Numbered from the stretch's first letter, positions 14,708 through 22,593 are shown. The stretch is 26,003 bases of DNA from JARRJY01 sp037388705 (GCA_037388705.1 JARRJY010000028.1:1-26003); one strand, 5' to 3'. Numbers and translations are program-made. The notes: a model not told the origin generated them from the sequence alone.

Positions 14708-14797
14708 AACCCCCCACATCCTTGTTGATTTAATAGTATCTGAACTGATTAATTTTGATAGTGTCAGCCTGTAAGGATAGCTGGACAGTTTTTGTAG

Positions 14798-14822
14798 GAA
14801 AATTCCTATATTGCTATAGGAA
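14798..14822 (-). terminator. Probable terminator after aspC (- strand)
   Basis: On the - strand TTCCTATA (14822-14815) pairs with TATAGGAA (14810-14803) around GCAA, followed by a short T run (TTTT at 14801-14798). It lies five bases past the aspC stop. The stem is AT-rich and the T tract short, so efficiency may be modest. Confidence 0.6.
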
Positions 14823-14827
14823 ATATC

Positions 14828-16006
14828 CTAGATACTTGCGAGACGTTGCAGGGCGGCTTTCAGGTTTTCATCGCTGGTTGCAAAAGATAGACGCATATAG
14901 CCCTCAGAACCAAAGGCAGACCCGGGTACCAGCGCAATCCCGATCTTTTCGATGAGGAACTCTGCCAGCTGGACATCGGTTTCGACACCGTCAATTCTTG
15001 AAATTAGCCCACGCATATCCGCAAAGGCATAGAAAGTCCCATCACCTTTAAGGCAGGAAATACCATCGATCGCATTCAAGCCACTAACTACCATGTCATG
15101 ACGAGCTTTGAAAGACTTCAGCATCTCGGTTATACAGCCTTGGTCGCCATTTAGTGCGGTTGTAGAGGCAACCTGGGAAATGGAGGTCGGGTTCGAGGTG
15201 CTTTGTGACTGGATTTTTTTCATCGCTTTTATCAGTTCGGCAGGGCCTGCTGCATAGCCGATACGCCAGCCAGTCATGGAGTAAGCTTTCGAAACCCCAT
15301 TGAGTACAATTGTACGTTCATACAATTGCGGGCAGGCATTGAGAATGTTTACGAATCCTTCATCGTTCCAGATGATATGCTCGTACATGTCATCAGTTGC
15401 GACAAGCACATGGGGATGTTTCAACAGCACATCGGCAAGAGCCTGTAACTCGGTTTTGCTATAAGCCATACCTGATGGATTGGATGGACTGTTAATCACC
15501 AGTAAACGGGTTTTATCAGTAATCGAAGCTTCAAGTTGATCAGGTGTAATTTTGAAGTTTTGGTCAATACCTGCTTCAATAATTACTGGCGTTCCATCAG
15601 CAAGTAACACCATATCAGGGTATGATACCCAGTATGGGGCAGGGATGATGACCTCATCGTCTTCATTAAGTAGAGCCTGGCACAGGTTATAGAAACTTTG
15701 TTTACCACCGCAGGACACTAATACCTGCCCAGCTGTGTAATCTAAACCATTATCACGTTTGAACTTGTTAATAATGGCGTTTTTAAGGTCTGCCGTGCCA
15801 TCCACAGCAGTATATTTTGTGAATCCGTTATTAATCGCATCAATAGCGGCTTGTTTAATATGCTGCGGGGTGTCAAAGTCCGGTTCGCCGGCACCCAGGC
15901 CAATAATATCTTTACCCTGTGCCTTGAGTTCATTGGCACGGGCGGTGACCGCTAATGTGGGTGAAGGTTTTACACGTTGAACCCGATCTGAGAGCTTGAT
16001 ATCCAA
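14828..16006 (-). CDS. aspC: Pyridoxal-phosphate aspartate/aromatic aminotransferase (class I, subgroup Ib)
   Basis: Transfers the amino group between aspartate and 2-oxoglutarate, possibly also aromatic amino acids. The 392-residue protein begins MDIKLSDRVQRVKPSPTLAV, typical of the subgroup. The PLP lysine is Lys240 in NGVSKAYSMTGWRIGYAAGP. Other active-site landmarks are the GAGEPDFDTP loop (38-47), NSPSNPSG (172-179) and the C-terminal RLSFATS arginine. The start codon is TTG (16006-16004): no in-frame ATG fits, the N terminus matches homologues from this residue, and AAGGA lies eight bases upstream (TCCTT at 16015-16019 on +). It is divergent from uvrB across about 70 bases. An aminotransferase gene next to uvrB is also found in Pseudomonas aeruginosa. 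Confidence 0.95.
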   Translation of the reverse strand: MDIKLSDRVQRVKPSPTLAVTARANELKAQGKDIIGLGAGEPDFDTPQHIKQAAIDAINNGFTKYTAVDGTADLKNAIINKFKRDNGLDYTAGQVLVSCGGKQSFYNLCQALLNEDDEVIIPAPYWVSYPDMVLLADGTPVIIEAGIDQNFKITPDQLEASITDKTRLLVINSPSNPSGMAYSKTELQALADVLLKHPHVLVATDDMYEHIIWNDEGFVNILNACPQLYERTIVLNGVSKAYSMTGWRIGYAAGPAELIKAMKKIQSQSTSNPTSISQVASTTALNGDQGCITEMLKSFKARHDMVVSGLNAIDGISCLKGDGTFYAFADMRGLISRIDGVETDVQLAEFLIEKIGIALVPGSAFGSEGYMRLSFATSDENLKAALQRLASI

Positions 16007-16078
16007 CTTGGTTGTCCTTAAAACTGCTTTTGTATCATGCCTTGTAATATACTTGAAACTTTCGCCTGACAGAATCTT

Positions 16079-18132
16079 ATGAGTAAACTTTTTCGACTAA
16101 AATCGCAATTTGAACCATCGGGAGACCAGCCAGAGGCAATCAGGCAGCTTGTAGAGGGTTTGAATGCCGGTGAGGCAGGGATGACCTTGCTGGGTGTAAC
16201 CGGATCAGGCAAAACCTTCACCATCGCGAATGTCATTGAGCAAGTGCAACGGCCGACGCTCATCATGGCGCATAACAAGACGCTGGCCGCCCAGCTCTAC
16301 GGGGAAATGAAAGAATTTTTCCCTGAAAATGCAGTTGAGTATTTTGTTTCTTACTACGATTACTACCAGCCAGAAGCCTATGTGCCATCTTCGGACACCT
16401 TCATTGAGAAAGATGCTTCCATTAATGAACACATCGAACAGATGCGTCTATCTGCCACCAAGGCTTTGCTGGAACGTAAGGACACTATCATCATTGCGAC
16501 CGTATCAGCGATTTACGGTCTGGGAGATGCCGATTCCTACCTGAGCATGGTATTACATCTGGATCGTGGTGAGATTATTGACCAGCGCAAAATTCTCAAG
16601 CGCCTGGCCGAACTGCAGTACACCCGAAATGACGTGGAACTGCATCGCGGAACCTACCGGGTTCGCGGTGAGGTGATTGATATTTACCCTGCTGAATCAG
16701 ACAGGGAAGCCGTGCGTGTTGAATTGTTTGACGATGAAATTGAACAGCTTAGTTATTTCGATCCATTAACAGGTGAAATACTGAGAAAAGTGCCGCGCCT
16801 GACCATTTACCCGAAAACTCATTATGTCACGCCGCGTGAAACACTGGTGAAGGCCATCGAAAAGATCCGCGAAGAACTAAAAGATCGACTCGAGCAGCTA
16901 CGCTCCAATAACAAATTGGTAGAAGAGCAGCGACTGGGTGAACGTACCCGCTTCGATATCGAGATGATGCAGGAGCTGGGTTACTGCTCGGGAATCGAGA
17001 ACTATTCACGCTATTTGTCTGGCCGAAACCCGGGTGAACCACCACCGACATTTATTGATTACCTGCCTGACAATGCACTGCTAGTCATTGATGAGTCGCA
17101 TGTCACCATCCCACAAATTGGCGCTATGTATAAAGGTGACCGATCCCGCAAGCAAAACCTGGTGGAATACGGTTTTCGATTACCTTCGGCGATGGATAAC
17201 CGGCCACTTAAATTTGAAGAATTTGAAAAGCTCGTACCCCAATCCATATATGTTTCTGCGACTCCAAGTACTTATGAAAAAGAGCATAGTGGAGCCGTGG
17301 TAGAGCAGGTGGTGCGTCCAACAGGACTGGTTGATCCTGTCGTTGAAGTCCGCCCAGCGACCTCGCAGGTGGATGACCTGTTATCCGAGATCAATAAGAC
17401 CGTGGCCAAGGAAGAAAGGGTACTGGTTACTACACTGACCAAGAAAATGGCTGAAGATCTGACCGATTACCTGGGCGAACACAATGTACGAGTACGCTAC
17501 ATGCATTCGGANNNNNNNNNNNNNNNNNNNNNNNNNNNGATACGGTTGAGCGTGTTGAGATACTACGTGATTTACGCCTGGGTAAATTTGATGTGCTGGT
17601 GGGTATCAACCTGCTTCGAGAAGGCTTGGATATTCCAGAAGTCTCGCTGGTCACTATCCTGGATGCGGACAAGGAAGGTTTCCTGCGTTCAGATCGTTCC
17701 TTGATTCAGACCATTGGCCGTGCTGCACGTAATGCCAGCGGCCGAGCGATCCTTTATGCAGACAAGGTTACTGGTTCCATGCAGCGCGCGATGGATGAAA
17801 CAGCACGTCGCCGTGAAAAGCAGATAGCTTATAACAAGGAACACGGTATAACACCCAAGACCATTAACAAGAAGGTGGCGGATATCCTGGAGGGTGCTTA
17901 TGGTGCGGCAGCCATCAATGCTCGTAAGGCTGGCAAGCTGGATAAAGTCGCCGAAGAGGCAGCAGAATACGAAACCATGGCACCTGACTTAGTGGCCAAG
18001 AAAATTGCTCAGCTGGAAAAACGTATGTATCAGCATGCACAGGATCTGGAGTTTGAAGAAGCCGCTGCGGTACGCGATGAAATCGAACGAATTCGAGAAT
18101 ACAGCCTGGGACTGAAATCGGTGGTAAATTAA
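16079..18132 (+). CDS. uvrB: UvrABC system protein B (excinuclease subunit), interrupted by an N run
   Basis: UvrB verifies DNA damage after UvrA loading and recruits UvrC for incision in nucleotide excision repair. Visible parts are Walker A GVTGSGKT (39-46), the damage-probing beta-hairpin region with YYDYYQPEAYVPSSDTFIEK, DESH at 338-341, helicase motifs GINLLREGLD and QTIGRAARN, and the C-terminal UVR motif LEKRMYQHAQDLEFEEAAAVRDE that binds UvrC. The N run (17512-17538) shifts the frame, so the gene looks like two. Across the gap homologues read HSDIDTVER; before it stands HS-GA and after it DTVER, which leaves room for four bases only. With four bases the gene is one frame of 676 residues, close to Escherichia coli UvrB (673). 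No strong Shine-Dalgarno or LexA box was found. Confidence 0.95.
17512..17538. other. Assembly gap of 27 N inside uvrB
   Basis: A run of 27 undetermined bases. The flanking protein sequence implies a true gap of about four bases, so the N run looks like a placeholder and the frame shift across it is artificial. Confidence 0.9.
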
Positions 18133-18141
18133 GGACATAAC

Positions 18142-18170
18142 TTGCCAGACACGGCGGGATTCTGTATCTT
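18142..18170 (+). promoter_or_regulatory. Candidate promoter of tRNA-Val
   Basis: TTGCCA (18142-18147) and TATCTT (18165-18170) have a 17-base spacer. A GC-rich discriminator (TGCCGCC) follows, typical of stable-RNA promoters under stringent control. The predicted start is about a dozen bases before the mature tRNA. Confidence 0.6.
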
Positions 18171-18188
18171 TGCCGCCTTCAAAACAAT

Positions 18189-18265
18189 AGTCGCGTAGCT
18201 CAGTTGGTTAGAGCACCACCTTGACATGGTGGGGGTCGTTGGTTCGAATCCAATCGCGACTACCA
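18189..18265 (+). tRNA. tRNA-Val (anticodon GAC)
   Basis: A complete 77-base cloverleaf: acceptor AGTCGCG/CGCGACT, D arm GCTC..GAGC, anticodon stem CCACC/GGTGG with loop TTGACAT (GAC), T arm GTTGG-TTCGAAT-CCAAT, discriminator A and encoded CCA. Its core is almost the same as Escherichia coli tRNA-Val(GAC). The thrS leader starts directly after it with no clear terminator, so the two may share a transcript. Confidence 0.97.
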
Positions 18266-18277
18266 ATTTTTGTAAGG

Positions 18278-18350
18278 ACTGTTCTCAAGAACAGTACGAT
18301 ATTTTTAGCACGCGGTCTTTGGTAGGGATCGCCACTGGAAAGGAAAAGAA
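18278..18350 (+). promoter_or_regulatory. thrS leader: candidate ThrRS translational operator with tRNA-Thr anticodon-arm mimic
   Basis: Two hairpins lie between tRNA-Val and thrS. The first (18278-18295) is ACTGTTC/GAACAGT with a TCAA loop, followed by a single-stranded AT-rich stretch. The second (18312-18332) is a 7-bp stem (GCGGTCT/GGATCGC, two G-T pairs) with a 7-base loop TTGGTAG. That loop has the layout of an anticodon loop, with U33, GGU at 34-36 (the tRNA-Thr anticodon) and A37. GGU stands at -31 to -29 from the ATG, just before the AAGGA. In Escherichia coli ThrRS represses its own mRNA by binding a hairpin that mimics the tRNA-Thr anticodon arm, at about this distance. The first hairpin could be the second operator arm or a weak terminator. 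Confidence 0.7.
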
Positions 18351-18351
18351 A

Positions 18352-20271
18352 ATGCCTACAATTACGCTTCCTGATGGCTCTCAACGCCAGTTTGATAATC
18401 CTGTTTCGGTTCTTGATGTTGCCGCCGATATTGGCCCCGGTCTGGCCAAGGCAACCCTGGTGGGTAAGGTCGACGGTAAGCTGGTAGATGCCAGTTATGT
18501 CATCGATCATGATGCTGAACTCGCCATTATCACCGCCCGCGATGAAGAAGGGCTGGAGGTGATCCGTCACGATGCCGCCCATGTAATGGCACAGGCTGTT
18601 CAGGAACTTTATCCTGGCACCCAGGTGACTATCGGTCCTGCTATCGAAGATGGCTTTTACTACGACTTTGCTCGCGAAGAGGCATTCAGCCCTGAAGACC
18701 TGGACAAGATCGAGCGGCGTATGAAGGAGATCGTCAAGCGTGACCTGCCTATAGTGCGTGAGGTCTGGGACCGCGAAGAAGCGATGAAGACCTTCTCCGG
18801 GATCGGTGAGGATTACAAGGTCCAGATCATCGATGAAAATATTCCAAAAGGCGAAGAGCTTAGTGTCTATCGGCAGGGCGACTGGTTTGACGTCTGTCGC
18901 GGACCACACCTGCCTTCTACCGGCAAACTGGGCAACGGTTTCAAGCTCATGAAGCTGGCCGGTGCCTACTGGCGAGGTGATTCCAACAATGAAATGCTAC
19001 AGCGTATCTATGGTACTGCCTGGCCAGACAAGAAACAGCTTAAAGCTTACCTGCATCGCCTGGAAGAAGCAGAGAAAAGGGATCACCGTAAGCTGGGACG
19101 CCAGCTGAATCTATTCCATGCCCAGGAAGAAGCACCGGGTATGGTGTTCTGGCATGACCATGGCTGGATTATTTACCAGCAGGTGGAACAGTTCATTCGT
19201 GACAAGTTACGTAATCATGGGTACCAGGAAGTGAAAACACCACAGGTGGTGGATCGTTCTCTCTGGGAAAAATCCGGTCACTGGGAAAAGTTCCATGACA
19301 TGATGTTCACCACCCACTCTGAAAACCGGGATTACGCGGTAAAACCCATGAACTGCCCATGTCATATCCAGATTTTCAACCAGGGCCTGAAAAGTTACCG
19401 TGACCTGCCATTACGCATGGCTGAGTTCGGTTCCTGCCACCGAAATGAGCCATCAGGCACCCTGCATGGCCTGATGCGTGTGCGTAATTTTACCCAGGAT
19501 GATGCCCATATCTTCTGTACCGAGGATCAGATCCAGGATGAGGTTTCCGCCTTTATGGATTTGCTGTTTGAGGTTTACCAGGACTTTGGCTTTACCGACG
19601 TGATCGTCAAGCTCTCGACTCGCCCTGAGCAAAGAGTGGGATCGGATGAGGTCTGGGACAAGGCTGAACATGCCCTGGAACGGGCGCTCAACGACAAGGG
19701 CCTGGAATGGGATCTGCAGCCAGGTGAGGGTGCCTTCTATGGGCCAAAAATTGAATTTACCCTGAAGGACTGCCTGGGTCGACTATGGCAATGCGGTACA
19801 ATCCAGGTGGATTTTTCCATGCCCGGCCGCCTCGGTGCAGAATTCGTGGCCGAGGATGGCTCACGCCAGGTTCCGGTCATGCTTCATCGTGCCATTTTGG
19901 GTTCCCTGGAGCGTTTCATCGGTATTTTGATCGAGCACCACGCCGGCGCTTTCCCGGCCTGGTTGGCCCCGGTTCAGGTGATGTTGATGGGAATTACCGA
20001 TAAACATGCCGAATATGTGCAAAAAGTTGAAAAAACCTTGCGAAATAATGGCATAAGGGCCAATGCCGACTTGAGAAATGAGAAGATCGGCTTTAAAATT
20101 CGCGAGCACACATTACAGAAGATTCCTTACCTGCTGGTCGCCGGCGATAAGGAGATTGAGAATTCCGCTGTGGCCGTGCGTACGCGTACCGGTGAAGATC
20201 TTGGCACAATGTCGGTGGACGACTTTATCGCCATGCTCACCAAAGAGATCGCGGACCGCGGCCACAGTTAG
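18352..20271 (+). CDS. thrS: Threonine--tRNA ligase
   Basis: Charges tRNA-Thr with threonine and clears mischarged Ser-tRNA-Thr. The 639-residue protein (642 in Escherichia coli) has an N-terminal TGS domain (about 1-61) and an editing domain with HDAAH (near 73-77) and CRGPH (Cys182, His186). The class II catalytic core holds zinc ligands Cys335 (NCPCH), His386 (DDAHIF) and His512 (VMLHRAI), and a C-terminal anticodon-binding domain follows. The start at 18352 is chosen because MPTITLPDG begins the TGS domain and AAGGA lies upstream; the open frame runs back into the tRNA-Val gene but that part is not coding. It heads the thrS-infC-rpmI-rplT-pheS-pheT-ihfA block. Confidence 0.97.
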   Translation: MPTITLPDGSQRQFDNPVSVLDVAADIGPGLAKATLVGKVDGKLVDASYVIDHDAELAIITARDEEGLEVIRHDAAHVMAQAVQELYPGTQVTIGPAIEDGFYYDFAREEAFSPEDLDKIERRMKEIVKRDLPIVREVWDREEAMKTFSGIGEDYKVQIIDENIPKGEELSVYRQGDWFDVCRGPHLPSTGKLGNGFKLMKLAGAYWRGDSNNEMLQRIYGTAWPDKKQLKAYLHRLEEAEKRDHRKLGRQLNLFHAQEEAPGMVFWHDHGWIIYQQVEQFIRDKLRNHGYQEVKTPQVVDRSLWEKSGHWEKFHDMMFTTHSENRDYAVKPMNCPCHIQIFNQGLKSYRDLPLRMAEFGSCHRNEPSGTLHGLMRVRNFTQDDAHIFCTEDQIQDEVSAFMDLLFEVYQDFGFTDVIVKLSTRPEQRVGSDEVWDKAEHALERALNDKGLEWDLQPGEGAFYGPKIEFTLKDCLGRLWQCGTIQVDFSMPGRLGAEFVAEDGSRQVPVMLHRAILGSLERFIGILIEHHAGAFPAWLAPVQVMLMGITDKHAEYVQKVEKTLRNNGIRANADLRNEKIGFKIREHTLQKIPYLLVAGDKEIENSAVAVRTRTGEDLGTMSVDDFIAMLTKEIADRGHS

Positions 20272-20298
20272 TTTTAAGCCTATTTGGAGGAACGAAGT

Positions 20299-20817
20299 AT
20301 CGCAACCAAGAGCACGACACGCATAAATGATGATATCACCGCGCCAGAGCTGCGCGTCATTGATGCTGAAGGTGAACAAGTAGGTATTTTAAGCCGCGCC
20401 GAGGCGCTGGCTATGGCAGACGAAGCGGAGATGGACCTGGTTGAGGTTTCTCCCGATGCAAAACCGCCCGTTTGTCGCATTATGGATTACGGTAAGTTCC
20501 TGTTCGAAGAGAACAAGAAACGCCATGCTGCTAAGAAGAAGCAGAAACAGATTCACATAAAGGAAGTGAAATTCCGTCCCGGGACGGAAGAAGGGGATTA
20601 CCAGGTAAAACTACGCAACCTGGTACGTTTCCTTGAAAATGGTGACAAGGCCAAAATTACGATCCGTTTTAGAGGACGTGAAATGGCCCACCAGGAGTTA
20701 GGCATGCAGATGTTAAAACGTGTGGAAGCCGATCTCGAAGAGCTGGCTACTGTGGAACAGTTTCCCAAGCTCGAAGGCCGTCAAATGGTCATGGTGATGT
20801 CGCCCAAGAAGAAGTGA
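20299..20817 (+). CDS. infC: Translation initiation factor IF-3, AUC start
   Basis: IF-3 binds the 30S subunit, blocks premature 50S joining and checks the start codon and initiator tRNA. The 172-residue product has the N-terminal domain (RINDDITAPELRVID..), the linker rich in Lys, and the C-terminal domain with CRIMDYGKF, KFRPGTEEGDYQVK and RFRGREMAH. No ATG, GTG or usable TTG exists: the TTG at 20284 overlaps the GGAGG itself (20286-20290). The ATC at 20299 stands eight bases after that strong Shine-Dalgarno. infC genes commonly use non-canonical AUU-type starts because IF-3 discriminates against them, giving autoregulation; AUC fits that rule. It follows thrS by 27 bases. Confidence 0.93.
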   Translation: MATKSTTRINDDITAPELRVIDAEGEQVGILSRAEALAMADEAEMDLVEVSPDAKPPVCRIMDYGKFLFEENKKRHAAKKKQKQIHIKEVKFRPGTEEGDYQVKLRNLVRFLENGDKAKITIRFRGREMAHQELGMQMLKRVEADLEELATVEQFPKLEGRQMVMVMSPKKK

Positions 20818-20840
20818 TGTAGTTGTCGCTTCTGTTTTTT
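20810..20840 (+). terminator. Terminator-like hairpin across the infC stop
   Basis: AGAAGTGA (20810-20817) pairs with TCGCTTCT (20826-20833), eight pairs with one G-T, followed by GTTTTTT. The left arm contains the infC stop codon. It could partly separate infC from rpmI-rplT. A second small hairpin CACGA/TCGTG (20848-20862) lies before the rpmI Shine-Dalgarno. In Escherichia coli this intergenic region carries the L20 translational operator. Confidence 0.55.
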
Positions 20841-20880
20841 AACTTACACGACTATTTCGTGAAATGCGGAGTTTTTAACA

Positions 20881-21078
20881 ATGCCCAAGATGAAAACAAA
20901 CCGTGGCGCAGCCAAACGGTTCAAGCGCACAGGTTCTGGTGGTTTCAAGCGCAAGCAAGCGTTCAAGAACCATATCCTGACCAAGAAAACGACGAAAGCA
21001 AAACGTCATCTGCGTGGTGGCGAACAGGTTGATGCTGCTGACGTCAAATCAATCAACCGTATGTTGCCATACGTATAA
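20881..21078 (+). CDS. rpmI: 50S ribosomal protein L35
   Basis: Small basic protein of the large subunit, 65 residues as in the family. It has the family start MPKMKTNRGAAKRFK and the conserved HILTKKTTKAKRHLRG. GGAG lies 11 bases before the ATG. It sits between infC and rplT, the standard order, and in Escherichia coli its translation is controlled by L20. Confidence 0.97.
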   Translation: MPKMKTNRGAAKRFKRTGSGGFKRKQAFKNHILTKKTTKAKRHLRGGEQVDAADVKSINRMLPYV

Positions 21079-21093
21079 CGGGAGTACGCGACT

Positions 21094-21453
21094 ATGCCTA
21101 GAGTAAAACGTGGTGTGACTGCACGTGCCCGTCACAAAAAAGTATTAGCACAGGCCAAAGGTTATTACGGCCGCCGGAAAAATGTTTATCGTGTTGCCGT
21201 CCAGGCGGTAACCAAAGCAGGTCAGTACGCTTACCGTGATCGCCGTCAGCGTAAACGTCAGTTCCGTCGCCTGTGGATTGCACGTATTAATGCCGGTGCG
21301 CGTGAATGCGGTATTACCTACAGCCGTTTCATAAACGGTCTGAAGCGTGCTTCAATTGAAATTGATCGTAAGGTACTGGCTGACTTAGCCGTATTCGACA
21401 AAGCCGCTTTTGCAGCCTTAGCTGAACAAGCCAAGGCCAACCTGTCGAACTAA
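21094..21453 (+). CDS. rplT: 50S ribosomal protein L20
   Basis: A 119-residue basic protein needed early in 50S assembly. It starts MPRVKRGVTARARHKK and contains GYYGRRKNVYRVA, RDRRQRKRQFRRLWI and NAGARECGITYSRFI, all typical. GGGAG precedes the ATG. In Escherichia coli L20 also represses its own operon by binding the mRNA upstream of rpmI. It follows rpmI by 15 bases and is closed by the hairpins at 21463-21532. Confidence 0.97.
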   Translation: MPRVKRGVTARARHKKVLAQAKGYYGRRKNVYRVAVQAVTKAGQYAYRDRRQRKRQFRRLWIARINAGARECGITYSRFINGLKRASIEIDRKVLADLAVFDKAAFAALAEQAKANLSN

Positions 21454-21462
21454 AACTGTACC

Positions 21463-21487
21463 TTTAAACAAACCAGGTTTGTTTAAA
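21463..21487 (+). repeat. Long perfect inverted repeat between rplT and pheS
   Basis: TTTAAACAAAC (21463-21473) and GTTTGTTTAAA (21477-21487) form 11 perfect pairs with a three-base CAG loop. There is no T tract, so it is not a plain terminator. It begins 10 bases after rplT and could protect the 3' end or act in the pheS leader. Confidence 0.75.
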
Positions 21488-21497
21488 ACTGTTCAGG

Positions 21498-21532
21498 AAA
21501 GGGGAAGCCTTAACCGGTCTTCCCCTTTTTTG
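21498..21532 (+). terminator. Intrinsic terminator or attenuator before pheS
   Basis: GGGGAAG (21501-21507) pairs with CTTCCCC (21519-21525), extended inside by CC/GG and outside by AAA/TTT, then six T. Its place between rplT and pheS matches the attenuator of Escherichia coli, but no Phe-rich leader peptide is present here. Confidence 0.85.
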
Positions 21533-21570
21533 TTTAAAAAAATAATTACAAACCCAACAGGGTTATAAGT

Positions 21571-22593
21571 ATGCAAGAAGAACTTCAAAAACTCGTTAGT
21601 GAAGCACAATCTGAAATAGCTGGCGCCGGTGACTTAAAGTTACTGGATGACGTACGTGTTAAGTATTTAGGCAAGAAGGGTTCCATTACCGGCATGATGA
21701 AACAGCTTGGTAAGTTAAGCCCCGAAGAACGTCCCAAGGCCGGCCAGGTAATTAATGTTGCCAAGCAGGAAATACAGCAAGCCATTGAAGCGCGCAAGGA
21801 AACATTACAGAATGAAGTACTCAATGAGAAACTGGCTGGCGAGACCATTGATGTCACGTTACCGGGACGTCGTAATAATTTTGGAGGCTTGCACCCGGTA
21901 ACCCGCACCCTGGAACGTATTGAAGATCTGTTCGTACAGATGGGTTTTGAAGTGGCAGAAGGTCCCGAGATTGAAGATGACTTCCATAACTTCGAAGCCT
22001 TGAATATCCCTGAATCTCATCCGGCACGTGCCATGCACGATACGTTTTATTTTGACGAGAAGACCCTGTTACGCACCCATACCTCTCCGGTACAGGTGCG
22101 CACAATGCAGGAGAAAAAACCGCCATTAAAAGTGATTGCTCCGGGACGTGTGTATCGTTGTGACTCTGATCTAACGCACACACCGATGTTCCACCAGGTA
22201 GAAGGTTTAATGGTGGATGAAAACGTAACGTTCACAGATCTCAAGGCAATATTGAATGATTTCCTGCACCGCTTCTTTGAGCGTGATGATTTGCAGGTGC
22301 GTTTTCGCCCTTCGTATTTCCCGTTTACGGAACCATCAGCCGAAGCCGATATTGAATGCGTAATGTGTAGCGGCGAAGGGTGTCGTGTTTGTTCACATAC
22401 TGGCTGGCTCGAAGTGCTGGGTTGCGGCATGGTACATCCAAAAGTGTTCGAGCATGTTGATATCGATAGTGAGAAATATATTGGTTTTGCTTTCGGTATG
22501 GGGGTGGAACGATTAGCCATGTTGCGTTATGGCGTTAATGATTTGCGTTTATTCTTTGAAAACGATTTACGTTTCCTGAAACAGTTTAAATAA
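21571..22593 (+). CDS. pheS: Phenylalanine--tRNA ligase alpha subunit
   Basis: The catalytic subunit of the alpha2-beta2 PheRS. The 340-residue protein (327 in Escherichia coli) has an N-terminal coiled coil (about 1-90), class II motif 2 with RVYRCDSDLTHTPMFHQVEG, the substrate-pocket segment FRPSYFPFTEPSAEAD, a CxxC..CxxC pair cluster (CVMCSGEGCRVC) and motif 3 GFAFGMGVERLAMLRYG. A small hairpin AACCC/GGGTT (21551-21564) directly before the ATG would hide the only weak ribosome-binding purines. It is followed by pheT after 26 bases. Confidence 0.97.
   Translation: MQEELQKLVSEAQSEIAGAGDLKLLDDVRVKYLGKKGSITGMMKQLGKLSPEERPKAGQVINVAKQEIQQAIEARKETLQNEVLNEKLAGETIDVTLPGRRNNFGGLHPVTRTLERIEDLFVQMGFEVAEGPEIEDDFHNFEALNIPESHPARAMHDTFYFDEKTLLRTHTSPVQVRTMQEKKPPLKVIAPGRVYRCDSDLTHTPMFHQVEGLMVDENVTFTDLKAILNDFLHRFFERDDLQVRFRPSYFPFTEPSAEADIECVMCSGEGCRVCSHTGWLEVLGCGMVHPKVFEHVDIDSEKYIGFAFGMGVERLAMLRYGVNDLRLFFENDLRFLKQFK

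Noticed and set aside
16020..16078. Possible LexA (SOS) box before uvrB
   Set aside because: Only a CTG with no CAG ten bases later is present (CTG at 16024). TATACT at 16048-16053 could be a -10 element but no good -35 pairs with it.
18226..18351. thrS extended upstream to an ATG inside tRNA-Val
   Set aside because: The extension would translate tRNA and operator sequence. The TGS domain and Shine-Dalgarno place the start at 18352.
20284..20298. infC start at TTG 20284
   Set aside because: This codon overlaps the Shine-Dalgarno GGAGG, so it cannot be served by it. ATC at 20299 has the right spacing.
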